Positions 36,201-49,300 of a stretch of DNA of 64,000 nt are shown in pieces. Under the pieces are notes generated by a model that was not told where the DNA came from, made no database searches, and saw nothing but the letters and a program-made list of their open reading frames with translations. The first letter of the stretch is position 1. Every line of letters begins with the position of its first letter. This DNA comes from Lunularia cruciata. Lineage: Eukaryota > Streptophyta > Marchantiopsida > Lunulariales > Lunulariaceae. The DNA is taken from positions 20,042,517 through 20,106,516 of the forward strand of contig OX419755.1 in NCBI GenBank assembly GCA_948567375.1. The letters are read 5' to 3'. Position numbers and translations under genes: made by a program.

Positions 36201-39200
36201 TGTAAATGATTTCTACCTTGAATTAGTTGCATGCATGAGTGACATGTCAGTCCTGATCCTATCTGGTTGGTCAAACCACCTTTGACTTGAGGGAATCTTT
36301 AGGGAATCTTCTTGTATGAATCTCCAAATAGCTTGGGTGAGGTACTGTTGAAAAGCTCTCGATGAGACAAACTGGGAAGAAGGAAGGCTAGCCCTTCCTT
36401 TTTTGTGAGGGGGAGGTAATATACACACTTTTTAAGCCTAACTTATCCATTTAGGCCTCCAAAAATAGCTCTAAAGTTTCCAAGCTATTTTAGACTCCTA
36501 CCCTATTAGTAGAAGTCCTCTTTTGGTGACATCTCTATTTGATCTACCTAGCCCATCATACATCATATCCTTCTAGATGTTACCAAGCCACTTTTCACTT
36601 CTAGCTATTATGTCTAGCTACTGGTATTACACTATGGCAGCCCTCACCTTCCAAAGAGGAGATCTAAACAAGTCCAACCATTGTTCAATCTAAACTTTGG
36701 AATGAGTGGATCGGAAGATCTAAGCTACTATGTCTCATATGGCATTGTGAACTCTAGTTATTCCAATTGGAAGTAGAGTGCCATGGTAAACTCCTCCAAA
36801 GTGAACCAAAAGTACTCAATCAATTGAATATGCTTAGCGTGGAGCCAAGCAACAAATCCTTTCTCCTCCATAAGAGAGAATCATCCAAGTAAGGGTATGA
36901 ATGTGCATATGCTCATTGAGAGCCGCTTGAATTATTCTAAGTCTACAAAGTTAACAAATTGGGGCAATATTGTGCATGCGGGTCTTATCAAGAGGTCACA
37001 AGCTAACCAACAATATGTTTGGAATGCATGGGTATCAAAATTGACTATCATGATAGGTGCTAGTAAAAAATAACAACTCCCTTGTAAGAACATATCTATT
37101 GACAAGGAGCCATTATTGCGTTTACTCCTATATATACATATTATTGGTACCTTCACCTCTTGCAACATGAGACCAAAGCCTCTTATGGTTAAAAAGAGCT
37201 ATTTGTAATCTATACCTCTTAAGAGCATGCATGGCTCTAATAGAGTGGAGAAATTATTGCATATGGTGCTAACAAAGGCCTATAGATCTAAAAGGAGTAC
37301 CTCTATAGGAGGTTATGTGCATATCAAATAGGAGGCTCTATGTAGATAGTATCATTAAAGAATGGAGTATGCTACCTAGATATTCCACAAGCAAGGAAGG
37401 AGATGAGCATGGGTTGTAGCTTGTAATCAAGGTATTTGAGAGAAATGAACTAAAAAAAGAATACTTTCATACAAAACAGCCCAATATACCCAACCTATTA
37501 TTGGGAATTGGGATCCTAATGGGAAGTCTAAGGAAGTGAGTGTTATATGTGGACCCCAAACCTTGCATTACAAGTGTGGACTCGTAACCCAATGCCTTTA
37601 GGCTAAGATCAACATGGCTCAAACTACATCCTCCAAACGGCCCATGATATGTGTATCATCTAAGAAGAAGGGAAAAGGATACAACAAAAAAGCATTTATA
37701 ACCTTCCACAAAGTCATGTAATGCACTATGGCAAATATTGGTCTTCTTAAGGGATCTCTTTTGCATGTGCACTCAATAGATTCCAATTACATGAATCTCT
37801 TGTTGTAATATGGTGGCTATACAAAAAAGGTATCTCAATGCCATAAAAATTATCGACAAAGAAGATCAAGGAGAGGATTTAATCTCCTATCAAACAAAGA
37901 GCTTTAAGCAAAGCTAGACAAGAAATGGTATTGAAGGCATTAGAGACATCCACTTTGACAACCCACATGAGATGGATGTCCAATGAAACTCTAATACCTA
38001 CAATTAATGTCTTGCAATCCCAAAATTAGTCAACACATATTGATAAGAGGGAAGAATAATGAAAAAGAGAGAAAAAATGAACATATAATACATGAGACTA
38101 AATGTAAGAAAGCATCCCTGATAGCCATGGGATGAACTTTGGATGTCTCCTTTGATAGAGCAAGGAAATGAGATGTACCAAACAAACAAGCAATACCTAA
38201 AGGCACTAGATCCAAGGTAGTGCATTGGCAAAACACATAAAGAAGAGGAAACTATAATCTAGTGTGCCAAGGAAAGATAATTACATAAATGCTCAAAAAC
38301 CAATCCTAAAGGCCATCTTGCCAAAAAACATAGAGAGGGGAGTAAAGCATGAGCAAAGAAGAACTTTTTAAGCTACGGCTCCACATTAGGGTGGTGATCA
38401 TGGACAAAAGAAATAAATTCATATCTAGCCTATGGATGGAGAGTTTGTAAGGTAAATAAAGTATCAATAAAGAAGGATGCTAGTCTAGAGGGTGATACAA
38501 CCTTGATTGCTTGTTGATATTCCTCTACACAACCTAACATCAAGTAATGATAAATGCAACAATGCTCTAGAAGTTAGGAAGACTCCTTAATCTGTTTGGC
38601 TATTGCTTTGGGGCTCAAATGATGTACTACTCTTGTAAATTTGGCCATTCATCTTGCAAGAGGTAGTGAATCCAAGAAGCAATCTCATGGTGTCTTGATG
38701 CATCTCTATGGGTGAGGAGGAGCAAGTATACTATGTGAAGAGGGCTAATAGGATCCAAGTATAGACATCTCTTCTTGGGCCATATGCCAAGATAGCTCAT
38801 AAAATTAAGGAGATTATGGAGCCTAATAAATGTTATAAGAGCCTAACAATTTGAGTCTTGGTGCGTTTGGCCTTAGGAAATATGGATTGGATCTCAACAG
38901 TATAACTAGATAGATGAGTATGGTTGTTCATATAAAGCAAGGACAAGAGTATGAAGAAGGGTTGGGGGTAGGTGGAGATGTTGCTTTCATCCATATCCAT
39001 ATGCATGTAGTGCATCCCCATGCTAAATTAATCCATCCACATCAATTTTCAACAAGATTGGATGTATAGTTAGTAAGGTGATATATACGGATGTGTGAGG
39101 CCACAATGAGAATAGTGTGGTCTTATAGTGGTGGTGGTCCTACAATGGTGGGTCATCATGCCAATAGTTAGATGTTGTTCAACTTAATTCTTGAGAATGA
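36200..39200 (-). pseudogene. LINE-like reverse transcriptase remnant, heavily decayed
   Basis: On the minus strand about 37.97-37.90 kb reads VVKVDVSNAFNTISCLALLK, resembling reverse-transcriptase motif A. About 100 codons later, near 37.67-37.64 kb, comes FFLDDTHIMG, resembling the catalytic Asp-Asp motif in the ADDTHIIG form seen in some plant non-LTR elements. Further pieces downstream (PIFAIVHYMTLW nearer the catalytic motif, and WLACDLLIRPACTILPQFVN near 37.0 kb) look like the rest of such a product. Stops are frequent in every frame. The outer limits are not visible and the range given is approximate. Confidence 0.45.
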
Positions 39201-39323
39201 TGGAATAAGTCTCTCTAGAAAAGAAACTTGCATGGATTGTTGTATAAAAATCATTCCATTATTGAACTAGAAATACTAGTGTGATCAAATTTTGGCTAAG
39301 CTCACTTGTAATACATTACTTAA

Positions 39324-39753
39324 TGTAAAAGACAAAGACAAAGACAAAGGAGAGAAAATAGGAGAATAGAAGCTCACATTGGTACACTTGAATGAGTGAA
39401 AACTCCCAATGCCTATCATGAGCTTTGGCTTTGGTATTTATAGGTAGCATACAAGACCCTTGAGAAGCTTCTCAAAAAGGTTCCTCGAGCCGCTGTCTTA
39501 GAGTGCAAGCCAAGATAACTAAGAAGCTTCTCAAGAAACTTTTTTTAGAAGTTGTCTACTTGGTGTGCAAGCTAAGCTAGTTGGAAGCTTCTAGAAGCTA
39601 CTTACTTGGTGTGCAAGCTAAGCTAGCCAGGAAGCTATATAGGAAGCTTCTCAAGAAGCTTCCTATATACTTCTGGAATATTCTAGGCTAATTTGTCTTA
39701 TTTGTTACTTTGTTAGCCCTACTAACTTTGTTGTTGAACTCCATATTGTTACA
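39324..39753 (-). mobile_element. Second solo LTR of the chromovirus family, inverted
   Basis: This is the family LTR in reverse orientation (430 bp), from TGTAACA at 39753 down to the CA end at 39324. The flanks are identical CTTAA (39319-39323 and 39754-39758), so it is an independent insertion followed by LTR-LTR recombination. It is more diverged from the other copies than they are from each other and includes a short CAAAGA tandem near its 3' end, suggesting an older insertion. Confidence 0.92.
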
Positions 39754-39758
39754 CTTAA

Positions 39759-42700
39759 TGAATTCAAATACATCACTTTCTTTCTTATACTCCTCTGCCC
39801 AATATTACAAATTTTTTGATATTGATGAATAAATGAGTTCTTATACTTCTCTCTAACCTAACTTAATTGCATAGGAGTTCAAGTTAAACATTGCTTGAAT
39901 CAAAAGGACACATTGCATTCAATATTTCATCTCTTTAAATTCTTAAACCTTGTGATTTGCTTTTATTAGTATAGTAAAACCAATTTCAAACATATCAAAA
40001 TTCAAGATTTTTTACATTTAAAAAAATTATACTTAATTATAAATCAATTTCTAGTGAAGAATGGTTATCTAATTCTCCATTTTTAATATACCTATGATTT
40101 TTAAACAAGCTGATAAATGAAATGAGAGTCATGTCTTGCTCCTACTAAAAAACAATTTATGTTTTAATATAAATATGATTATTTAACAAGTAGATAAAAT
40201 AAATGAGAACTATGTCTCACTCCTAGTATTTATACCATATGATTTAATATAGTTATGATTGGAAACAAATAGATAAGTGAATTGAGACTCATGTATCACT
40301 CCTAGTACAAATACTTTATGTTTTGAGTGCAAGTTAGTTTACATAATTTTGTAATAATTCACTCATTGACTTCAACCACTTCCTTGATATATATAAATAA
40401 GAAAATGATGAATTTATTTCACAAGTTTTCAATTCAAAGAAAGATAGGATAGACATAACTAAGATTCCATTTTCAAAGTTTCGAATTTGGATAGTTTTAT
40501 ACTATGATATCTACATTATAAGTATTTATCATAAATACACAAGATAAACATACACATTATTTATCTTTATAGATATATGAGATTATATTTATAATGTTAC
40601 AATTAGTTAAATATGAGGTACACATCTATCTATCTTGGAATACAAATATCTTTGCATAGTAAAGATAATTCATTTTAAGTTTGTATCTTTGAGGTACATA
40701 ACTATTCATTTTGGAATACCAATATATTTGTATGATAAAGAAAATTTCCTTCTAAGTTGATGCCTTTCCTATCTTTCAAATATTTAAGGTATAGTAAGTA
40801 CTTTTTTTTATCCGTGCTTCAATCTTGATAAATGTCATATATACTAACTTGCTTTCAAAATATAAGTTCTTGTAGCATTTAAGGAAAATCTGAAGTAGAT
40901 TAAGCTATCAGGTTTGCCTTGAATAAGTTAAAATTTTCATAAGTATACATTTGTAATAATCCTTGTGCATATTTCATACAAAAAATTTCACCCAAGTAAA
41001 GATTAAAAAATTTAGTAGTATAATGTTTCAAGCAACTCTATCACAAATCTTGTTATATAAGAATATAATGTTATAAGTTATAAGATTGACATTGAGTTTA
41101 TAATCCCACATGTTGACAAATTGGATGTAGTCTATTACCTCATTTGAGTGATCTACTGTCTCACCCAAAAGTGAAATAATAATCATCCTTGTGTATCTTT
41201 CCTACATGAGTCTTTACCCATCGGATGTAAAGAGTCTAAGATTTATTAGGCATAATGTATCTACCTAATCTATGAGTAGATAGATAAAAAACTATGTCTA
41301 ACACATAGAAAATAAATATAATAAAAATACTTTTAAAATAATTTGGATATTAAAATCATAATTCACTAGCTTCCTTGTGTAAGACAAGTAAAACTAACTC
41401 TTGACACACTATAAATAAAATAGACTCATAGTTTCTACCTCTTATCTTCAACATTCTCAAACTAGGTCACCATAAAATTAAAGGTGAGAGAATAAAGAGA
41501 TAATTAGTAATAAACTGATATACTTATAACTTCATGAAAATATATCATAGTTATTTTTAGGTAAAACAGAGCTAAGTTTAAACATAAAGAGAAAGACAAA
41601 ATAAAACAAGATACCATAAAATAGACAAATATTCATGTCATAATCTAGGTGGGAGTGTGTACTAAGATTTAAAGCATTCATACTTTGTGAAATTAAGCAA
41701 AATTTAGCAAAATAATAAGTGACCATTCAAACTACATTTATATTTATGATAAAAACTTTTAAGAGCCTATACATTGTATAGAATGAAAGCACTTTTTAAT
41801 GACATAATGCATTTTATCGATCAATTATAAGTGTCTTTGCAATACTAGAATCCCTTCCAAAATCGATTGATCTTCCTTATGTAAGATAAAGGTGAAGTAT
41901 AAATATAGACATATCATTAAATGAAGTTGCAAACTCTAAGAAGTTTGCTTTATCTAGAATTTCATCCAATACCTGATGTGAGTCATGGATATTTGAACAA
42001 GTAGCAAAAATAGTAAAATGATTTTTTACATTCATCACATGAAGAATTGCATCAAATATATTAAATTCAAAATTTACCTAAAATACAAGATAAACTTGGT
42101 AGAAATTGAACTAATATATTACACTCAAGGAGTTTAAATCATGCTTCTACTTGGAAACTTTTTTTATGTAATAAGTCACTTTTAAGAATATGCCTAAGTG
42201 TTTAGTAGAATATGATTTCAAAGACATAAATTTTAAGAAAAATAATTATAACTATAAAAGAATAAAGAGAAAATATTGTAAAGCTTTATTTACATTAAAA
42301 GCTCTTGGTATGTTTGAAGTAGTAAACTCAAAATATAAGGCTTATAATTTTCCTTATCAATAAGATAAGAATAAAATCCTTATTTTCAAGCAATAATCTG
42401 ATGGAATACTCGTTTACATGGTAAGTGGCAATTGTTGATTATAATATCGAGAAAAATGTTGTTCAATATATTATGAAATTTTTTTATCAATGTCGTACTC
42501 TTTATATCACATATTTATCTTCTCTCGATATGCACACGTCTCATAAATTACAGTGTAACTTAGTGAAGGTACAGTTGAAGAACATTTGATCACCTAATGG
42601 TCCACACCAAGAAAGCCCATAATGGTCCACACAAAGAGAGGCCAAAAGGACATACAAAGACGAACTACGCAAAAAGGGTACAAAGATTCCCAATTTATTA

Positions 42701-43800
42701 GTGGAATAATTTCAGTTGCTAAATTTTACTTCAAATATTTACGCACTCAAATATTTGGAGAAACAGATTGCTACAATGTTAATCAGTATTAAAGATGGGA
42801 AGAGAAATGCTAGCCCTTGAAGATAGAAAAAGAAAATTTCAAAGATTTATCCAGATGTTTGAGAGGGAGATTGTTAGATTTCAACCAGCATTATAAATAT
42901 AGAGAGAACTGACAATCTTTAAGGATAGAAAGAGAAACTGTAGTATTTGATTATTTTTACTTTTTATAAAAAAGAAAGATGAAAACCCTTTTTAAATCTT
43001 ACAAGAAAAAACCTAAGAGCTAAGATGGAACTAAACTCCAATAGTATAGGAAAACAAGGACTTGTAAACGTTGAAAAGAAAAATTGTTATCCTTAATTCT
43101 TTGCCCATTCATAAAACTAGGATTTATTGTGAGCAAAATAGTACTCATCTTCCATTATGTGGTAGGTTACTCTCAGGTCCTTTCGATTGCAAGTTGCCAG
43201 GGCGTCATTGAGAGATAAAATTGAGAGACTACGTCAAAGAACGCTACGAAGCATCCTAATGTATCAAATGAATTGTTTAAGTGATCAATTTGTTAGTGGG
43301 TAGTGAGTAAATATATGTTTTTCTTTATTGGAGTGTTGGTGGCATCTATTATATCTTGCTCAAATTTCCCTAAATTCCCTCAGCATATTGCTCTTCGCTG
43401 AATCTATCTAATGAAAATGACTGGAGTTTATTTCTTCCTCAAAGTTTGAGATATTGCAAATATTCAAGACTAGTATGATGTAAGACGAAAAAATGACATG
43501 ATTTAAACCTTTTGTCTCATTCGCATTTAGATATATTCACATTAGATATACAAGAACTAAGAGTCCCAATTCACCCATATTTTAAAGTCTGGAATGATTC
43601 ATGTAGATATTGCAAATTAAGACAGATAGCATGGTCTAAAAGGACACTCGCTCCAATCTTATAAAGTTTATGCATGGAGAATGGATGTCATTGTCATCCA
43701 CATTTTACTTATAATACCATAGTCGAAAAGTTGATAATACGAGGAAATGCCCATGTGCCTATTATAAGCATCTCTAACGATTGAATTTCATTGAACGAAG
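39759..43800. other. AT-rich gene-free stretch
   Basis: About 4 kb of strongly AT-rich DNA with no supportable reading frame, RNA or clear repeat. Short direct echoes occur around 40.1-40.3 kb (forms of GATAARTGAAATGAGA-TCATGTC), suggesting very old tandem or transposon sequence. The base composition is unlike the genic blocks on either side. Confidence 0.6.
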
Positions 43801-43868
43801 GAAGATTTGAGTTATTAGAGACGTTCATCCTCTTCATAGAAAGGTCCCTACTCATACCCAGGGGTTCC

Positions 43869-43909
43869 CATCCTTCGTGTTCTCTACGCGGTCGCCTTTT
43901 TCTTGACTT
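43869..43909 (-). repeat. Dispersed short repeat, copy 3, short and inverted
   Basis: The reverse orientation reads GGCGACCGCGTAGAGAACAC then GAAGGATG, the same order as copies 2 and 6. The copy is flanked by AGGGGTTCC on both sides (43860-43868 and 43910-43918). Only the part before the GAAGACCCC core is present. Confidence 0.6.
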
Positions 43910-44421
43910 AGGGGTTCCAAGCGTCCCTAGTGGATGTGATTACGTGATTTGCGAAGGGTTTGTTGGGAGCATATCGTCATACAATGATATGGAGGCCAAA
44001 TTTGAGCGAAGGAGCCGCGAGGGGCGTTACTGTTAGACCCACAAGGACAGAATACCAGGCGAGACAAGGGGTGTCTGATTTAAAACAAGCAACGTTTATG
44101 GCGGCCATGGAGATCGTGCCGAACGGTCTGACGTGGTTAGATCTCACTGGCAATCGGTTGTGGATCTAGACCGATGGTACTTAATGTTATGACGCGTGGT
44201 TTGCCTGTCCGACCAAGGTTACTTGTCCTCTGTGGAACCTTAGTTAACAGCTTGTGCGGAATATCTGCAAGCAGCTCACACTTCCTCCGCACGATACTGA
44301 ACCAGCGGTGTCGATTGTCAAAGAGTTACTCTTCAAGGCCTTTAGGTAAATCCTGTCTCTATCCAGTATTTACTATTTTTGTTCTTGCTGATGTGGTGAT
44401 CTTGTCTCGCCCTCTATTTGT

Positions 44422-44470
44422 CATGGGGTCTTCTCATCCTTCGTGTGTTCGACGTGGTCGCCTTTCTCTC
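44422..44470 (-). repeat. Dispersed short repeat, copy 4, inverted
   Basis: In reverse it reads AAAGGCGACCACGTCG, then ACACGAAGGATGAGAAGACC. CTATTTGT flanks it at 44414-44421 and 44471-44478. It abuts copy 5 head to head. Confidence 0.6.
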
Positions 44471-44482
44471 CTATTTGTTAGT

Positions 44483-44533
44483 ATCGCGATGCACGTTAGA
44501 TAACAAGAAGGATGAGAAGACCCCATCAAGCCG
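44483..44533 (+). repeat. Dispersed short repeat, copy 5
   Basis: It contains AACAAGAAGGATGAGAAGAC then CCCATCAAGCC and stops there. ATTTGTTAGT flanks it on both sides (44473-44482 and 44534-44543). The left flank overlaps the right flank of copy 4, so one copy probably landed beside the other. Confidence 0.6.
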
Positions 44534-44543
44534 ATTTGTTAGT

Positions 44544-46391
44544 GCCTGGAAGGTTGTGTCGTTGTGGTCGGTCCTGAGGGTAGTGGGACATTTCTATCTG
44601 GTTCCGTTCATCCCTGAAGATTTGTGGCTCCCCAGTTCTTGATATTCGTAGAATCTTCATGGAATCTTGCGGGTCTTCATGGGTCTCTCTTTGAATGTCA
44701 GCGCTGTAGGCGTTTCGTGATTGTTTTACTGTGCGGGTCCCTTTCCGATATTTACAGTGGTGTTCACAGTTAGAGAGGGTGGACCACAAGTCTGCTGGTC
44801 CGACTGCTTAGTGAGGTCACTCCCCACAAGGAGGGAGTGACCACACTTCCAGGAATACAGTACTGTATGTGGGTTGCGTAAATGTTAACCGTCCGAAGTC
44901 GAAGGCGTAGTGGTTCGAACTCATCTGGCTCGCTGTGACGCGTGTATGTGTACGTTTGACCGCAAACAGCCATCTGGACATCCGAGTTTGAATGTGGTTC
45001 GAACCGCGGGTTCGAAACATGGGTCTGAAAGGGGTCGAGCTCTAGCTCGTTGGCTTTGCATCGTTGTTGTTGTGTTTTCCGCGTTTGCCTGATGTAAGTG
45101 TAAGCCCAGAGTCAGAGACTGTTGTGTACCTTTCCTTTGATCGGCCATTCGATTGATCAATCTATCAATCAAGCAAGAAAGAAACAAGCGAGAGAGCGAT
45201 ACGAGAAGACATCTGCCACCTCCCTCTCACACTTTCTGTTCTCAGGAATTGCTGTCTGCTGCTCCTGCTGCTGCTAGTCAGCGCTGCTTTGTGAGTACGA
45301 GCAGGTTCTTCTCTTCTTCTTCTTCTTCTTCTTCTTCTTCTTTTTCTTCTTCTGTTGCTGCTGCGATCTGGAAATGTACACAAATCAGAGCGGAAAGGGG
45401 CCCAGCATTACTGCGTACTAGGCTGTTCATGGGTGTCCTTTTACTTTATACTGTCGAAATCCTAGAGTCTTCCGTTCGTTTTTCGGCCTTTATCCTTTAG
45501 TTTCTCCCTTCACTCCTTTAGAGCATCTGATAATCGAGAGGAGTGATAACTCTTCTTTCCGAATTTTAAATGTGGAACATTTAGTCTGGATCTGGTTTCT
45601 GTTGAGAAACGGGTTCAGGGTGAGAAGAGCGGAGCGTTCTCACTAGGGTTGCCTCTCTCGTTTACTGGCGTTACAACGGACTGTTCCTGTAGGCCCATTG
45701 TGTTTCAAACGAGAGAGAATTTGTCGCTCCTCCCTCATTTAAAGTTGTGATGATTAGTGATTTTGGGGTTCCGACTCTGGATAATTGTCAGGATTTTCTT
45801 CGCCCGTCTGTTTGACTCCTCCGGGCAAGTTTGTGCTAGTGTCTTAGTTTATCTGGTAGGTTTACTCCCGCTTCAGAGGCTCTGATCGTATTATTTGTTT
45901 CACATCATTCTTCAGTTAGGAACCTGTCCCCTTCAGTTTTAGAGCAATTTTGTTGCCGCCTAGTGAGACATTCCGTCTTTCAGATTCCCAAATTTCTGTC
46001 AGACTTTCACCCAATTGCGCGGCTGATATCTGTGTCTCCCTTGAGGATCATTTTGCGGTTCGAGACAAAGAGATCAAAAGCAGTTGCATCTTTCAGGATC
46101 CAGATGTACGCGTAACAAATCTTGATTTGGTCCATATATCCGCAATATTAATTCTCCAACTTCTGTCAAGTCTTCGGCTGAACCTCTGGCTCTAGATTTG
46201 TCCTGTACTCAATTGCAGCGGGTTCCATCCATCATCCTCATTGTTGTACGGTACTGGTTCCTGCCTCTGATCCTCGCGTCCAGAGGACTTTGGATCGTTG
46301 GGTTGGATTAACGAGGAACTACGAGCATTGACCAGCATATCATTACATACGAGGCTGATCCATTCAAGAGCATGATCGGGTAAAGAGGCCG
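44544..46391 (+). promoter_or_regulatory. Promoter and 5' untranslated region of the DUF789 gene
   Basis: The stretch before the start codon is pyrimidine-rich from about 45.2 kb and includes a TTC microsatellite at 45306-45353, common in plant 5' leaders. Possible splice sites (a pyrimidine tract ending TTCTCAG near 45244, GTGAGTACG near 45290) suggest a leader intron. No coding frame before 46392 is supported, because an in-frame TGA at 46356 precedes the chosen ATG. The transcription start is not determinable by eye. Confidence 0.4.
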
Positions 46392-49300
46392 ATGGGTAAG
46401 CAGGGAGGCGACTTAAAGTGGTGGGCTCATTCCTCATCGTCAACGGTGAGACTTTCTGTGTCCATTCCTCTCGCAGTGTTTGGATAATGAACCCTTTATA
46501 TTCTGTTCACGTGTCCATTCAATTTTTTTAATTTCGACTTCTAAGATGTGGTTTGACAGTACGTGGTTGTGCTCTGATCTCAGGTGCTCCTCGATCCAGC
46601 AGCCTTTGTTGAGAGCTGGAAGCGTCGGATCCAGGTAATTGCTGCAGTCAAGCTCCCCTCAAGTTGTGAAAGAACCCACAGACAGAGAGCGAGTTTTGAG
46701 GAGGTATTGCTGTCTGGTCTACGCAGGGCAAAGACGGCATTCCTGCAGAGCATCAAAGGTTGATATTCGCGTATCGAGTCGCAACACAAGAAGGTCTGTC
46801 ATACACTTGCAAGCGGAGCAACAAATGCCCTAAAGCCAAAGAACGTGCAGCTTCGGATTTCTTGAGGGAATTGCGAAACTGGAAAGCCCTTCTCAAGAGC
46901 GATAATCACGTCATTGCCAAACTGCTTCATCCCTTGGTTAGATTCTTACCGTATTGTATTCTAGGGTTTGCATCTGTGTCTTCAAGAAGGAAACACACTA
47001 TTCACACGACGAATCAGACATATTCTTTCTTTTAGTACAGTTTAGTTATTCATGAGCAGAAAGGATCACTTACGGCACAAAAATAGGTGTAGCAGATATA
47101 CCCAGTTACTAGTGGCCTCAGGTCTTCTCCTACCGCAGATTCATTTCATGATCTCCGGAGTTGCCTGTGTGTCGCTAGTGGGATTAATCGCAACCTTCCA
47201 GGACCTTGCCTCAAACTTTCGTCGCAGTCGCAGACTTCGTGTTTGGATCTCTCCATATTCTAAGTAGAGGCAGGTCCAAAATGGCAGTTGATGAAGTACA
47301 TGCTCACTAGTCACTTAATTGGTGGAACTGGATCAGGTTGCAGCAGAAGATGAGGAAATAGCATCACATTTGTATTGCGAAACTGCTAGGGAGCTCCGCG
47401 ACATTGGCAGTGAGTCGGCTATTCTACATGTCTTTTATGTTTAGGTGCATCGGAGAGTATATTTGTTGTAAGTTGTATGCCCTAGAAGTCGTAGGTCATT
47501 CCTGCCTAAGTTGAATGGATTCTTCGACTCATTTATTTACAGTTATTGATTTGCATGTCCAAACTAGCTATCCGAGCTCAGAGTACTCTGGATCCCCATA
47601 CAAGTCTCCATCTGTAGGAAGTTTATAAATACCAAAATGTGAGCCAAGTACAAAGTTTAAGTACATGACCAGGGTTGCTTCGGGCCAGAGTCTACTAAAT
47701 AGTTTGATAACGTATCTAATTCGATTGAGAAGTGGATATTCCGAATATTGTCAGATAAAGGCGAGAACCAGCCCTTCGTCTTTCGTAATTTCATAGATTT
47801 TGAAAGTGACATGTTCAACCCTAATCATATTACACCCTCGTTTATTCTAAGCTGATTTCATCTGGCTGCAGTTCCCTGCAATGTGTACTATTTATTCTTC
47901 GACAAGTGGTTGTTAGCCGCACGGAACGAAAGCGACAAGTGTTGCAAAATGCCGAGTAATCTATGTATACAGGTGCCGAACTTTCTTTCTGATTAAGTCA
48001 AATAACAACGAGAACAAGTTCTTCTCCTTCGCGTACATCTTTCTTCCGTGCTCGACGGAAGTTGCTCTGCATTCTGGTGTACAGTAGAGGCATTTATAAA
48101 TAGCCTAGTTAATTTTGTCTAACAACAAGCACGTTTGGGCAGTACGTTTCAAGTTCCAAATGGTTCCCATTTGCTGGTCATGCTGGGAGGGTATTACAGG
48201 AAGTGCGCTGAACAGCTTTTCATTTGTGGCATGCGCAGATTGACAAAGATTTTCAGTCGAAGAGATTTGAAATATTTTTGTTTGGACGACTGAATGGAAG
48301 CAATCTTCCTTTGCCTTTCGTTTATCGAATGAATGGAGGAGAGGTTGCTGCTCAAATGTCCATGCACGAACAAACGGTAAAGCCCTATCATTGCTTTGAT
48401 GTATGCGCTCAACAGTAAGCATACTCTCCGTTATTTTCTTGCATTGAGTTTTAAGCATTACAATCAGTCAATTTTCGCTTTCTAATTTTATTATTTAGAC
48501 AAACTATTTCTAGAAACATGCTGTTCTGCGAAGGATTAAGTTGGGTTAAGGTCTGGTGTAATCCTTCCGTTCGATCGGCAATCTGGGTAGAGAAATGTAG
48601 TTATGCGGACATTCAGGACTTGAACTGCTACGTGTAATGCAAGCTAATCTAGTATCGACTGTGGATGGCAATACTTACTCGGTGACCACGAGTCACTTAA
48701 CTCTGTGGCAAGGGTCGAATTTGCGTGATGAGATGAGCTGTTGCTCTGTGAGTTGTGCACTATAGTGTACTTGCATCCGCATTTATTTTCACTTAGCTTC
48801 AGTAAAACGGGGGCTTTGGACAGGCGAAGTATAGGCAGGGACATCAGATGCGTCGTCTGGGACTGAGTACTCAATCTGTTGAAAAGGGAGTGGAGGGTAG
48901 AGATTTCAATGCGCCAGTGGAGATGAATCGGTCACTCAATGACTCAAATGGGAGTGAACAACATGACAATCAGTATATCCGCTGCGGGAAGGTAAGAACA
49001 GTTTTGGCAGTTTTTGGCTAGAAGCAGTGAAGGCAAACGAAAAGTATCATCCTTTAATAGGATTCCTTAAGTTTTGAAAGGGCTTAGATGCCCAAACTTC
49101 TGATGTTAATTTTGTTATCATAATTGGCTTGTCTCTTAAGTGGGGGTTTCTCTGTTGTTAGGAGAATTGCTTTAAGGAGATATCTTTTAGCATTATAAGG
49201 ATGTAGTCAATGTGACTGTTAATTTCCTTAACTCTCTTAGAGCTTGGTTGGGTTCTCCGCTCTCACTTGGGGTTAGGCTTAGATTACTACTCGGCGAGCG

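Noticed and set aside
40000-43500. Possible hidden genes or CRISPR-like spacing in the AT-rich stretch
   Set aside because: Repeats are loose and irregular, there are no open frames, and the DNA is plainly eukaryotic.
43980-44165. Slight resemblance to large-subunit rRNA words
   Set aside because: Only a short run similar to GTTTAATTAAAACAAAGCAT; the rest does not align, so it is not called an rRNA fragment.
44900-45020. GGTTCGAAC words resembling a tRNA B box
   Set aside because: No acceptor, D or anticodon stem can be folded around them.
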